A stretch of DNA of 64,000 bases from Rhizobium sp. NXC14 (GCF_002117485.1 NZ_CP021030.1:2545001-2609000); one strand, 5' to 3'. Positions 50,329-59,567 are shown, counted from the stretch's first letter. Made by a program: numbers and translations. Notes: generated from the sequence alone by a model not told the origin.

Positions 50329-50781
50329 GAGTTCTCCTCCCTCACTGAAACGTTGCCGGAAAAACTTAGATCAATCGATTTCCCCACGCAACTGCCCGCC
50401 CGTAAATTTTTCTTTAAAGATCCTGATTGCTACTTCTGACTGTTTCGGAAGGCGGCTTCACACCCGTTGAATCGGCGGACGAGCAGACTTTTCCGCAGGC
50501 GCTGTGTCTAACCAGTGCGATGAAATTTAACATTAATTTTTATAATTCAATCTCGAGATCCCCATTACCTTTTTCGCAGCTGCAGAAAAATCCTATAGGA
50601 ATCACCGATTCAACCTGTGCGAACAATGTTGCGACGCACACAAGAAAAACCACTCGACATTTCTACTGTATCGTTACAGATTGAATTCCTCAGGGAGGCG
50701 CGATTTTGGCAGGCGGCGGGCTTACGGCGCCTGAGAAAGCCTCTATAAGCGAGACCAATTCGCGCAAGGCGGCCTACAGGG
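50329..50781. promoter_or_regulatory. Divergent promoter region between binding protein and LacI genes
   Basis: This 453-base region is AT-rich in its right half. CTGAAACGTTGCCGG (about 50346-50360) and TCAATCGATT (50371-50380, with core AATCGATT) lie just upstream of the binding protein gene. They are imperfect LacI-type operator candidates. I could not define a single clear operator or a -35/-10 pair. Confidence 0.4.
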
Positions 50782-51825
50782 ATGGAAAACAAGGGAAATT
50801 TCGGACAGGCGACATCGACGGCGGTGACGCGCGAGCGCCCGACATTGAAGACGATCGCCTTCATGACCGGCCTCGGCGTGACCACGGTATCGCGTGCGCT
50901 GAAGGACGCGCCGGATATCGGTGCCGAAACCAAGGAGCGGGTGCGCATGGTCGCCCGCCAGCTCGGCTACCAGCCGAACCGGGCGGGCGTGCGCCTGCGC
51001 ACTGGCAAGACCAACGTCATCGCCCTCGTTCTCAGCATCGACGAGGAGATCATGGGCTTCTCGAGCCAGATGGTCTTCGGCATATCCGAAGTGCTGTCTG
51101 GCACGCCTTATCATATCGTCGTGACACCGCATTCGCACAGCAAGGACCCGATGCTGCCGGTGCGCTATATTCTTGAAACCGGCTCGGCCGACGGCGTTAT
51201 CATCTCGCGCATCGAACCGGACGACCCGCGCGTGCGGCTCTTGTCCGAACGTGGCATGCCCTTTGCCACGCATGGGCGCACCGATGCAGGTCTCATCCAC
51301 CCCTTCCACGATTTCGACAACGAGGCCTTCGCCCATCAGGCGGTGGAACGCCTTGTCAAACGAGGCCGGCGCCGCATCGCCCTGCTGCAGCCGCCGAGTA
51401 AGCTCACCTATTACGCCCATATCCGCATCGGCTTTCAGACCGGCCTGCACGACTACGGCGCCGAGGAGGTGCCGTTGCGCGTCAACACCGACGCAGCGCT
51501 TGCCGATATCCGCGACATCGTCGAGGTGATGATGCGCTCGGCCAATGCGCCTGATGGCATCGTCTGCTCGGCCGGCAGCGCCGCGATCGCTGTCAATGCC
51601 GGCATAGAAGCCGCCGGCAAGGCGCTCGGGCGCGATCTCGACATGGTCTCCAAGCAGTCGGTGCCGATCCTCAACTGGATCCGCCCCGAAATCATCACCG
51701 CTCAGGAGGACGTGCGTCAGGCCGGCCGCGAAATGGCCAAAGCCGTCATCGCCCGCATCGACGGCGTCGAACCCGAACTGCTGCAGAGCATCAGCCAACC
51801 GATCTGGCCGGAAAACACCAGATAG
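50782..51825 (+). CDS. LacI-family transcriptional regulator
   Basis: The 347-residue protein has the LacI HTH ([59 protein letters not shown]). A periplasmic-binding-like ligand domain follows (from about residue 77, with [18 protein letters not shown]). It is transcribed away from the transporter and glycosidase operon and is its probable local regulator, responding to the imported sugar. Its start at ATG 50782 is the first good one; an in-frame alternative is not evident. The gene is full length. Confidence 0.9.
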   Translation: MENKGNFGQATSTAVTRERPTLKTIAFMTGLGVTTVSRALKDAPDIGAETKERVRMVARQLGYQPNRAGVRLRTGKTNVIALVLSIDEEIMGFSSQMVFGISEVLSGTPYHIVVTPHSHSKDPMLPVRYILETGSADGVIISRIEPDDPRVRLLSERGMPFATHGRTDAGLIHPFHDFDNEAFAHQAVERLVKRGRRRIALLQPPSKLTYYAHIRIGFQTGLHDYGAEEVPLRVNTDAALADIRDIVEVMMRSANAPDGIVCSAGSAAIAVNAGIEAAGKALGRDLDMVSKQSVPILNWIRPEIITAQEDVRQAGREMAKAVIARIDGVEPELLQSISQPIWPENTR

Positions 51826-51946
51826 GGCGATGGCGGAATAAGAGCGGAGAAAAGCCGCGGCGCGGTTGACTGGCGGCTGCGGTGTAGTTCACCGGCCGTT
51901 AGTGGTAAAACCCGCCTGTGGCTACTCTCGGCCCGAGGCGGACTGC

Positions 51947-52156
51947 TCAGTCCGAATGAGACGGAAATTTAAACCCTGCCCATTCAACCCGTTCCTGCCA
52001 GTCCGGAAGACCAGCAGTTCGGATACGGTCAATCTGTCTGTGCTTCCGAGCAATTTGGCGTGGGTCACCACCATCCCTTTTCATGTGACGTAGCTGCTCA
52101 CGGGCGACCCAGAGTGCGTCACGCCAAACTTCTTCTGAAATCCATTTGCCACCCAT
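51947..52156 (-). CDS. Small hypothetical protein (69 aa)
   Basis: The frame starts MGGKWISEEVWRDALWVARE and continues RHMKRDGGDPRQIARKHRQI and GLPDWQERVEWAGFKF. The composition is protein-like, with helical charged patterns, and AGGTAGAAAGCC precedes ATG 52156. I recognise no family and no domain. It lies in a region that holds a LysR relic, and its base composition is less GC-rich than the neighbours, which hints at transfer. Confidence 0.45.
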   Translation of the reverse strand: MGGKWISEEVWRDALWVAREQLRHMKRDGGDPRQIARKHRQIDRIRTAGLPDWQERVEWAGFKFPSHSD

Positions 52157-52264
52157 GGCTTTCTACCTGTTATTTTCATCCCTGTATCGATGCACCAGAC
52201 CACACTGTCCGCTACTGGCGCAAACGGACCATCGCCAGATCGCAATGATCGGCTTTCATCGACG

Positions 52265-52545
52265 TCAAGGCCGACCTGGAAACCCTATATCAACCTCGCC
52301 TGCATCCCTCGATCCGCTCCTCGCCAATTGCTCCTGCACAGCCTTGATCTTCGGATTGCAGCCCTCGCCGCGGCGTCGCGTGATCGAGTGGATGCCGCGA
52401 TAAGCAGGTGGGGCAAGCGGTTTGACGATCACCCTGCCGCGGAAATCGCGAAGCGCCAGGCCCGGCACCACCAAAATCGAGCAGCCGGCTTCGACAAGCG
52501 CGAAAAAAGCCTTGATTGCCAGCCATCCCGCATACGAGCCACGGG
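52265..52545 (-). pseudogene. 3' relic of a LysR-family regulator
   Basis: The readable piece includes WLAIKAFFALVEAGCSILVV, then PGLALRDFRGRVIVKPLAPP and YRGIHSITRRRGEGCNPKIK, the C-terminal ligand-domain end of LysR proteins. A frameshift lies near 52530 (VDFPVARMRDGW continues in another frame), and nothing of the HTH is present. The remainder was probably lost when the region to its right was rearranged. Confidence 0.6.
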
Positions 52546-52557
52546 GAAATCGACAGA

Positions 52558-53172
52558 ATGCATGAAAGCAGCGTGCCCTATTTCAGCCAATGGGAAACAC
52601 CCGGCATGACGCTGCCGGTGCTTGCCGAGGGATCGCAAGCGCTGCTCAGCGACCCGCTCTGGCGCCATTCGGGAGCCGTGACCATCGAGGAATATGCGTG
52701 CTGGGCGGTGAATATCTGCGGCATGGCCTGCCTGAAGATGATCCTTGCTGCGCGCGGTGAGATCCATCCTACTCTTGAGCTTGCCCGCGCCTGCACGGTT
52801 TACGGCGGCTATGTCGTCAACGAGATCGACGCCTCGATCAAGGGACTGATCTACGCTCCCTTCGTCCGCTTCGTGAGCGAGCGTTTCGGCCTCGGCGCCG
52901 AGACGATGACCAATGTCGAGACGTCAGCCATCCCGGAACTTTTGTCGAAACGCCGCTTCTTCATCGCCTCGGTGCATTCGGCCATCCGCTGGCCGGAGCA
53001 GGAGCCGCCGGCAAAGGGCGGTCATCTCGTGCTGGTGACATCAGCCTCGCAGGAGACGATCCGATTCCACAATCCGTCCGGCCATGACGCGGCGAGCCAG
53101 GCCGATGTCACGCTGCCGCTTGCCGTCTTCGATCGTTTCTTTGCCAAGCGCGGCATATCGATCGAGGCCTGA
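52558..53172 (+). CDS. C39-like cysteine peptidase family protein
   Basis: The 204-residue protein has WAVNICGMACLKMILAARGE with a probable catalytic Cys (Cys54), KGGHLVLVTSAS with His156, and FHNPSG with Asn172. This matches peptidase_C39-like proteins, which share the papain-like triad. No signal peptide is visible. GGGGAAATCG precedes ATG 52558. It lies directly before ddl on the same strand, so a link to cell wall peptide metabolism is plausible, but neither substrate nor activity is known. Confidence 0.75.
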   Translation: MHESSVPYFSQWETPGMTLPVLAEGSQALLSDPLWRHSGAVTIEEYACWAVNICGMACLKMILAARGEIHPTLELARACTVYGGYVVNEIDASIKGLIYAPFVRFVSERFGLGAETMTNVETSAIPELLSKRRFFIASVHSAIRWPEQEPPAKGGHLVLVTSASQETIRFHNPSGHDAASQADVTLPLAVFDRFFAKRGISIEA

Positions 53173-53205
53173 TCTCTCAGACATCCCATCGCTTCGGAGG
53201 CTTTC

Positions 53206-54282
53206 ATGACCCCTTCTCCCAACAGGCTGCGCATCGCCGTGCTCTTCGGCGGGCGTTCGGCCGAGCACGAAGTTTCCATCCTCTCGGCGACCAACGTGAT
53301 GGCCGCCCTGGAGCCTGAGAAATACGATGCCTTTCCCGTCTTCGTCACCCGCCAGGGACAATGGCTGCTGAGCAGTTTCAAGGACGGTAGGCTCGCCACG
53401 CCCTCGTCAGGCACGGAAATCTGCCTCATGCCGGGCGGCCGCGGGCGTATGCTGGCCACCCCCTCTCATGGCGCGCCGCATGAATTGCCAAAAATCGATG
53501 TCCTGTTTCCCGTGCTGCACGGCCCGCATGGTGAGGACGGATCGGTGCAGGGCGCAGCTGAAGTGGCGCGCGTGCCGCTCGCCGGCTGCGGCATCCTCGG
53601 TTCGGCCACGGCCCTTGACAAGGATATCGCCAAGCGCCTGCTGCGGGCGGCAGGCCTGCCGGTGGCGCGCGCCGTGACGATCCACGAGGGTGCGGCCCCT
53701 TCATTCTCCGCGCTCGAAGGCGAACTCGGCCTGCCGCTCTTCATCAAGCCGGCACGGCAGGGATCGTCGGTCGGCGTCGCCAAGGTCCATGCCAGCCAGG
53801 AATTCGCCGCAGCGCTCGAGCAGGCCTTCCGCCACGACCGCACTCTGCTCGCCGAGGAATTCGTCGCCGGTCGCGAAATCGAATTCAGCGTGCTCGAGGA
53901 TACCGACGGCAAGCTCTTCGTCTCCCGCCCGGGCGAGATTGTGCCGGCCGAAAGCCATGGCTTCTACAATTACAACGCCAAATATATCAATGAGAACGGC
54001 GCCGCCTTGAAAGTGCCGGCCGACCTGCCGGCGGAGATCGAGGCCGCCATGCGCGACGTGGCCGCAAGGGCTTTCCGGGCCGTCGGCTGCGACGGCATGG
54101 CACGCGTCGATTTCTTCCTGACATCGGACATGCGCTTCGTCATCAACGAGCTCAACACCATTCCCGGTTTCACCGATATCAGTATGTATTCCAAGGCGAT
54201 GGCGGCAAGCGGCGTCAGCTATGCCGAGATCATCGACCGGCTGGTGGACCATGGAATGGCGCGCGCCCACAGGGAAGGCTAG
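53206..54282 (+). CDS. ddl: D-alanine--D-alanine ligase
   Basis: The 358-residue enzyme joins two D-Ala for peptidoglycan precursor synthesis. Motifs are LRIAVLFGGRSAEHEVSILS, PVLHGPHGEDGSVQG, the ATP-grasp segments LGLPLFIKPARQGSSVGVAK and LAEEFVAGREIEFSVLE, YNAKYINENGA, and the metal site RVDFFLTSD...FVINELNTIPGFT. GGAGGCTTTC precedes ATG 53206. Rhizobia usually encode another ddl in the mur-fts cluster, so this may be a second copy. The next gene starts with a 1-base overlap. Confidence 0.9.
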   Translation: MTPSPNRLRIAVLFGGRSAEHEVSILSATNVMAALEPEKYDAFPVFVTRQGQWLLSSFKDGRLATPSSGTEICLMPGGRGRMLATPSHGAPHELPKIDVLFPVLHGPHGEDGSVQGAAEVARVPLAGCGILGSATALDKDIAKRLLRAAGLPVARAVTIHEGAAPSFSALEGELGLPLFIKPARQGSSVGVAKVHASQEFAAALEQAFRHDRTLLAEEFVAGREIEFSVLEDTDGKLFVSRPGEIVPAESHGFYNYNAKYINENGAALKVPADLPAEIEAAMRDVAARAFRAVGCDGMARVDFFLTSDMRFVINELNTIPGFTDISMYSKAMAASGVSYAEIIDRLVDHGMARAHREG

Positions 54283-54808
54283 TGTCGGTTCTGATTTCCG
54301 GATGTTCCGGCGGCGGAAAATCGACGCTGCTTGCTGAGCTTGGCCGTCGCGGTCATAGGATCGTCGAAAAGCCTGGCAGGCGGATCGTCAAGCAGGAGCT
54401 CGAGAGTAGTGGAACCGCCCTGCCCTGGATCGACGCGATTGCCTTTGCCCGCCGCGCGATCGAGATGGCGATGGCCGACTACACGGCAGCGTGCGAATGG
54501 ACGGGCTGGAGGTTTTTCGACCGCGGGCTGATCGATGCCGCCTCGGCCTGCAGCACATGACCGGCGAACCGGTCCTGGAACGAATGACCGCCGCCCATCG
54601 ATATAACGGAAGCGTTTTTCTGACGCCGCCACGGCCCGAGATCTACACGACCGACCCTGAGCGCCGCCATGGCTTCGAAGAGGCCGTCGCAGAATATGAT
54701 CGGCTCGCCGCGACCTATCCGACCCTCGGTTACGAGGTCGTCATACTGCCAAAAATCGGGGTTGCCGAACGGGCCGATTTCATCCTCGATTGCCTTGGGG
54801 CGAGAGCT
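54282..54808 (+). pseudogene. AAA ATPase-like gene with a frameshift and a transposon-derived 3' end
   Basis: GTG 54282 overlaps the ddl stop by 1 base. Frame 1 reads MSVLISGCSGGGKSTLLAEL (Walker A), HRIVEKPGRRIVKQEL and WRFFDRGLIDAAS, then stops near 54560. The next frame continues LQHMTGEPVLERMTAAHRYN, VFLTPPRPEIYTTDPERRHG and YEVVILPKIGVAERADFILD. These are parts of one AAA_28-like ATPase. One missing C in GGCCTG (about 54547) explains the break. The C-terminus then runs into a MITE-like repeat. It is broken by one lesion or by a sequencing error plus the insertion. Confidence 0.75.
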
Positions 54809-55156
54809 TTTCGGGTTAGATTGAAGCATTCTGTTGGCTCAAACGGAGTCGGATGGTCGACCGGCCGGCGCGTATCGTAGCCCAGTTCTACGGCCAAGCC
54901 GGCCGGTCGATCAGGCGGCCCGTTTCAGCCAACCCTCCCGCAGATTAGCCTGGCAAATCTGCAAGACTTCAGAATCGCCGGATGCACTTATCGCTTCGCC
55001 ACGGCGAAGCGGTGCGGCCGGTGGGTCGGGCATCTCTAGCCAGGATCAAAGGCGATCGGCTCGGACGTACCTCGGGGGTATGCCCGTCGCCAATCGCCTT
55101 TACCCTGACGAAAACCTGCTCCGGCAGAATGCTTCAATCTAGCCCGGAAAGGCTCT
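54803..55156. mobile_element. MITE-like element with terminal inverted repeats
   Basis: The left end AGAGCTTTTCGGGTTAGATT (54803 on) and the inverted right end (AGAGCCTTTCCGGGCTAGAT on the minus strand from 55156) match over about 35 bases, continuing GAAGCATTCTG. The element is about 354 bp and has no coding capacity. It holds several perfect hairpins: CGCTTCGCC/GGCGAAGCG, GCAGATT/AATCTGC, GACCGGCCGG/CCGGCCGGTC, and AAAGGCGAT paired to ATCGCCTTT. It disrupts the 3' end of the ATPase gene. A target duplication is not clear. Confidence 0.65.
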
Positions 55157-55163
55157 AGTCGCC

Positions 55164-55781
55164 TTAACGCCGACGAAAGACGCACCACTGAAACGACTGC
55201 CGGCCCCCGGCAGGCGTCCTATGCTCCTCACGCCACTCGCTTTCCAGGACGAATGCGGAAGAGAATTCCGACGCGAGCGCCGCCGCATCGTAACGCTGAA
55301 CCGGCAGACCGCTGCACCGCTCCGGCCCGTCAGGTGCGAAGGTGGCGATGATCACGACGCTGCCCGGCGCCGTGCCGGTTTCCAGGGCGCGGCGATAGGC
55401 GATCCGCTGCTCCGGCTCGGTGAGGAAATGAAAGACGGCGCGGTCGTGCCATATGTCGTAGCACCGCCCTGGTCGCCATTCGGTGACATCGGCCATGAGC
55501 CAGGCGACCCGGGCGGCGTCACCATGCAGCCGTGCCTTGGCGACATCCAACGCCGGCGCAGCGATATCGAGAACCGTGAGGTCGGACCAGCCGCGCTCGA
55601 GGAGACGGTCGACAAGGCTCGACGCGCCGCCGCCGACATCGATCAGCGCGGCCGTAACCGGCACATGCAGCTCGTCAAGCGCCCTGAGCGAAGGCACGGG
55701 CGTCGGCTGATACCAGCTGACTTTGTCAGCTGCTTTCGTGCGGTAAACCTCGTCCCAATGTTCCTGTTTTGCGGCCGTCAT
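55164..55781 (-). CDS. Class I SAM-dependent methyltransferase
   Basis: The 205-residue protein has HWDEVYRTKAADKVSWYQP, motif I ALIDVGGGASSLVDRLLERG, LTVLDIAAPALDVAKARL and YDIWHDRAVFHFLTEPEQRI. It belongs to small methyltransferases annotated only by fold (thiopurine-like pattern: Trp-Tyr at the front). The substrate is unknown. It has no detectable coupling to neighbours; it ends next to the MITE-like element and faces it. Confidence 0.82.
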   Translation of the reverse strand: MTAAKQEHWDEVYRTKAADKVSWYQPTPVPSLRALDELHVPVTAALIDVGGGASSLVDRLLERGWSDLTVLDIAAPALDVAKARLHGDAARVAWLMADVTEWRPGRCYDIWHDRAVFHFLTEPEQRIAYRRALETGTAPGSVVIIATFAPDGPERCSGLPVQRYDAAALASEFSSAFVLESEWREEHRTPAGGRQSFQWCVFRRR

Positions 55782-55852
55782 CCGCTATTCCCATTTCTTG
55801 CAGCACCGATCCTGACCTATCAAGATGTAAGGATTGAGACATGCCTCATCGC

Positions 55853-56373
55853 TTACCGCCCGGTCTTAGGAAGTAGGTGACGATAGACGAGATCGGCAGG
55901 ATCAGTTCGAGGCGCTGCCGGATCAAGACGCGCCCCCAGCCGTTCGGCAACGGCAACGGATGCAGAATTGTCAGGCGCGATATAACTGACGAGCGACTAC
56001 AGTTTGAGCGTCTGGAAGGCCCTCCCGCAGCGCCGAAGCCTCCTCGGTCGCATAGCCGCGGTCCTCGAACCCGTCATAAGCGAACCAGCCCAGCTCCTTT
56101 TCCGGAAAGAGCGGCCCATGGTTGATCCCCACCTGGCCGATGCATTGGCCGGTTTCGCTGAGGTCGATCATCATCGCGCCGTGCCCGAAAAGCTGCCAGA
56201 GAGCGACGTCGTGACAGAACATCCCCCACGCCGCCCGCAGATCAAAGGGGCCGCCCATCCCGGCGGACCGTGGCGAGGCCCATTATCGGGGCGTAGGCAT
56301 CGAAGTCGTCGATGTCAGGCATACGAAGCTTCAGACGCTTGGTTCGGAGGCTAATAGCGCCCGCCTCTGACAT
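55853..56373 (-). pseudogene. Degraded GNAT-family N-acetyltransferase gene
   Basis: GGAAGGGCGAGAC precedes ATG 56373, which starts MSEAGAISLRTKRLKLRMPD. Near 56265 the frame breaks; the next frame reads MGGPFDLRAAWGMFCHDVAL and continues VGQ-like motif CIGQVGINHG to YATEEASALREG. Near 56020 it breaks again; the third frame has an in-frame TAG, then SYIAPDNSASVAVAERLGAR and DPADLVYRH to 55853. Three lesions make it a pseudogene of a RimJ/RimL-type acetyltransferase. An intact but unrelated GNAT gene is directly upstream. Confidence 0.75.
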
Positions 56374-56387
56374 GTCTCGCCCTTCCA

Positions 56388-56882
56388 CTACTTTTCGAAC
56401 GCTGGAGCGAACCGAAGCACCCCGCTCGGCGCCGGTCCGTGAAAAACAATCCGCTGCACAAGCCGCGTATCGAGATCCTGATATGTTAATTGGCCGTCGC
56501 TGCTGAAGCCCGCACCGCTGTAGACCTCGGGATTGCCGATCAGCGCGCACCCCCTCGCGCCCATCTCCTTCAGCAATTCGAGCCCCTTCGCCGTAAGCGC
56601 CCTTCCGATGCCCTGCCGCTGTCTCTCCGGCGTGACCGCTATCGGCCCCAGCCCGAACCAGCCGTCATGTACTCCGTTGACCGTCACCGGCGAGAACGCG
56701 ACGTGCCCCAGGATCTCGCCATCCTCCTCGGCAATCAGCGATATCGCCAGATCGCCGCTCAAGCGAAGCCTCCGGATGATCTCCGCTTCCGTACCCTCGC
56801 TATAGGGCATCGGCTTGAAGGCGGCCGAGGTCAAATTCTGAATCGCTTCGATATCTGCCGGCGTCTCGTATCGGATGAGCAT
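56388..56882 (-). CDS. GNAT-family N-acetyltransferase
   Basis: The 164-residue protein has MLIRYETPADIEAIQNLTSA, the beta-strand VNGVHDGWFGLGPIAV, then the acetyl-CoA site PERQRQGIGRALTAKGLELL, and GCALIGNPEVYSGAGFS. This is the pattern of YhbS-type N-acetyltransferases. The substrate is unknown. The gene is intact and has a separate origin from the degraded acetyltransferase that follows it. Confidence 0.85.
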   Translation of the reverse strand: MLIRYETPADIEAIQNLTSAAFKPMPYSEGTEAEIIRRLRLSGDLAISLIAEEDGEILGHVAFSPVTVNGVHDGWFGLGPIAVTPERQRQGIGRALTAKGLELLKEMGARGCALIGNPEVYSGAGFSSDGQLTYQDLDTRLVQRIVFHGPAPSGVLRFAPAFEK

Positions 56883-57003
56883 TCCTTTAGTTCTCCGGAA
56901 CGGTCTTCCGCAAATGCTATGAAGGGAAAGTCGGAAATCAACAAGCCAGTTTGCACAGGCAGAAACAACACAGTTGTCGGGTCAGGCAGCGATCTCACAA
57001 GAA

Positions 57004-57025
57004 AGCCCGGCGCAACGCCGGGCTT
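57004..57025 (-). terminator. Rho-independent terminator of gnd
   Basis: AGCCCGGCG (57004-57012) and CGCCGGGCT (57016-57024) pair perfectly around the loop CAA, followed on the minus strand by TTCTTG. It lies about 25 bases past the gnd stop. Confidence 0.8.
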
Positions 57026-57049
57026 CCTCGATGTCTTTCTCCGCAAACC

Positions 57050-58480
57050 TCAGAAGGTCGCAGCACCGCTGCCCCAGGGGCCGTGGTGGAAGTCCTTGCC
57101 ATCGAGGCGGTCGAAGCCGTGAGCGCCGAAGAAGTCGCGCTGGGCCTGGATGAGGTTGGCCGTCCCCCTGCCCTGGCGGTAGGCGTCGAAATAGCTGAGC
57201 GCCGAGGTCAGCGCCGGCACCGGCAGGCCGGCGGCGAGAGCGGCGGTCACGACGCGGCGAAGCGCCGGGATCGATTCCTTGACCATGGATGAGAAGGCCG
57301 GCGTGACGATGAGGTTCGCCGCATCGGGCGCATCGGTGAAAGCCCTGGTGATCTCATCGAGGAACTGCGAGCGGATGATGCAGCCGGCACGCCAGATCTT
57401 CGCGATAACAGGCATCGGCAGCGACCAGTTGAACTCCTTGGAAGCTTCCGCCATCACGGCGAAGCCCTGCGCATAGGCGCCGATCTTGCCGGCAAACAGT
57501 GCCAGTTCCAGATCCTTGTTGAGCTCGGGCCCGTAGGCGGTCGGGAAGACGCTGCCGAGATTACCGAAGATCTTTTCGGCGGCTTCGCGCTCAGACTTCA
57601 TTGAGGAGAGGCTGCGGGCGGCAACCGCGGCCTCGATCGCCGTTGCCGGAATGCCCATGTTCTGCGCCTCGATCGCCGACCACTTGCCGGTGCCCTTCTG
57701 GCCTGCCTTGTCGAGGATCATGTCGACCATCGGCCCCCCGGAGACGGGATCGCTCGCCGCAAGCACCTTCTCGGAGATCTCGATCAGATAGGAGTTCAGC
57801 CGGCCCTTGTTCCACTCGCCGAAGATGCCGGAGATTTCGGAGGCACTCTTGCCGAGACCGTCTCGCAGGATGCCGTAGATCTCGGCGATCATCTGCATGT
57901 CGGCATATTCGATGCCGTTATGGATGGTCTTGACGAAATGGCCGGCGCCGTCATTGCCGAGCCAGGCGACGCAGGGCTCGTCATTGTAGCGGGCGGCAAT
58001 CGACGTCAGCACCTTCTCGACGCGCTTCCAGGACTCTTCGGTACCGCCGACCATGATCGACGGGCCGTGGCGCGCACCCTCTTCGCCGCCGGAAACCCCC
58101 ATGCCGATGAATGTCAGTTCAGTATCCTTGAGACGGCCGAAGCGGGCGACGGTGTCGCGGAAATTGGCGTTGCCGGCATCGATCATGATGTCGCCCTTGG
58201 CAAGATGCGGGCGCAACGCCTCCATCTGCTGGTCGACAGCGTCACCGGCCTTGATCATGATAATGATCGGACGCGGCGGCCGGATTGCATCGACGAACTC
58301 CTCGATGGTCTTGCAGGGAATGATCTGCTTCTTCAGATCGCCGGCGCTTTCGTAGAATTCGTCGGTTTTCTCAGGCGTGCGGTTGAAGACCGCGATTTTA
58401 TTGCCTTTCTCCGCGATGTTGAGCGCCAGGTTGGAGCCCATGACCGCAAGGCCGATCAGTCCGATTTCTGCCTTTTCCAC
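57050..58480 (-). CDS. gnd: 6-phosphogluconate dehydrogenase (decarboxylating)
   Basis: The 476-residue enzyme oxidises 6-phosphogluconate to ribulose 5-phosphate in the pentose phosphate pathway, producing NADPH. Motifs are IGLIGLAVMGSNLALNIAEK, GVSGGEEGARHGPSIMVGG, the catalytic Lys in FVKTIHNGIEYADMQMIAE, GTGKWSAIEAQNMGIP and FGAHGFDRLD. The start is GTG 58480 because CGGAGGTTTGTC lies just upstream; the frame is open to 58540. It stands alone as a transcription unit with its own terminator. Confidence 0.93.
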   Translation of the reverse strand: MEKAEIGLIGLAVMGSNLALNIAEKGNKIAVFNRTPEKTDEFYESAGDLKKQIIPCKTIEEFVDAIRPPRPIIIMIKAGDAVDQQMEALRPHLAKGDIMIDAGNANFRDTVARFGRLKDTELTFIGMGVSGGEEGARHGPSIMVGGTEESWKRVEKVLTSIAARYNDEPCVAWLGNDGAGHFVKTIHNGIEYADMQMIAEIYGILRDGLGKSASEISGIFGEWNKGRLNSYLIEISEKVLAASDPVSGGPMVDMILDKAGQKGTGKWSAIEAQNMGIPATAIEAAVAARSLSSMKSEREAAEKIFGNLGSVFPTAYGPELNKDLELALFAGKIGAYAQGFAVMAEASKEFNWSLPMPVIAKIWRAGCIIRSQFLDEITRAFTDAPDAANLIVTPAFSSMVKESIPALRRVVTAALAAGLPVPALTSALSYFDAYRQGRGTANLIQAQRDFFGAHGFDRLDGKDFHHGPWGSGAATF

Positions 58481-58707
58481 GACAAACCTCCGATGTGTCA
58501 TTTGGACCGGTGTTGTGGCACTGTCTCGCTCAAACGGCAAGTCTCGCGAGGGTCTAATCGGTTCGCAAAAGCCATTGAAATGCAGCTTTGATCGTCTGAC
58601 TTGTCCGACAACTTTTCATCTGCAGCCCGATCCGGAAGCCGCAAAATATTCGCGATCGCCCGTACTGCCCTATCTCATGTTATCATGCGGACCTCGGGAG
58701 ATATCGT

Positions 58708-59499
58708 TTGGTTTCGAAAAGACGAAAAGACATGGCGATGCTTGCGCCCCGCGCCGGCCGCTACCGCGAATATGCGCCGCCGCCAGCGCTACGGCGCCAT
58801 TTCAGCTGCCTCTGGTCGCATACACTTAGGGACGGGGCGGCGGCCACGGTGGCGATCGTGCCGGATGGCTATTGTGATCTCCTCTGGATGGACGGACGGC
58901 TTGTCGTCGCCGGTCCTGACCGGATCGCGGCCTTCCCGATCATAAGGCCGGGCGCGACCGTCATCGGCGCGCGCTTTGCGCCGGGCGCCGCAGCATCCTG
59001 GCTGAAGACGCCGCTCTCGGCGCTGGTCGGCCTGTCGGTGCCGCTTGCCGATATCGGACGGAAGGATACCAGCGAATTCGAGGCGCGGCTGCGGGATTGC
59101 CCGGACCCCGCGGCCGCCGCGACGCTGTTCGGCCGTCTGCTTGAAGGGGCCGCGCGCGATGAGGAGGAGCCCGCCCAAGACGCCGCCGTGATCTTCGCCG
59201 CCGCCGACAGCGGCCGCCCAACCTCCGGCCTGCCCGACCAGCTCGGCATGAGCGAAAGGCAACTGCGCCGCCGCTGCCACCATCATTTCGGCTATGGCGC
59301 AAAGACACTGGAACGCATCCGCCGGTTCCAGCGTTTCCTCGACCTCTGCCGCAGGGTGGACACGATGCCACTCGCCCGCATCGCGCTCGAAGCGGGCTTT
59401 GCCGACCAGGCCCACATGACACGCGAGGTCGCAGAACTCTCGACTCTCACCCCTGCGATCATTCTTAACCAACTCGGCACGCGGGAAGGATCCGGCTGA
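58708..59499 (+). CDS. AraC-family transcriptional regulator
   Basis: The 263-residue protein has an N-terminal sensor domain (YREYAPPPALRRHFSCLWSH, then VPDGYCDLLWMDG, the pattern of a DUF6597-type domain). A C-terminal AraC HTH follows: LGMSERQLRRRCHHHFGYGA, KTLERIRRFQRFLDLCRR and ARIALEAGFADQAHMTREVA. The start is TTG 58708 with CGGGAG upstream or ATG 58732. Two small genes (SRPBCC and VOC) follow on the same strand, 68 bases away, and may be its targets. Confidence 0.85.
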   Translation: MVSKRRKDMAMLAPRAGRYREYAPPPALRRHFSCLWSHTLRDGAAATVAIVPDGYCDLLWMDGRLVVAGPDRIAAFPIIRPGATVIGARFAPGAAASWLKTPLSALVGLSVPLADIGRKDTSEFEARLRDCPDPAAAATLFGRLLEGAARDEEEPAQDAAVIFAAADSGRPTSGLPDQLGMSERQLRRRCHHHFGYGAKTLERIRRFQRFLDLCRRVDTMPLARIALEAGFADQAHMTREVAELSTLTPAIILNQLGTREGSG

Positions 59500-59567
59500 C
59501 CGTTTTGTTCAAGACACCGCCGGCCGGCCTTATTATTCAGGGAAACCCAAATACAAGGACCTGCACC

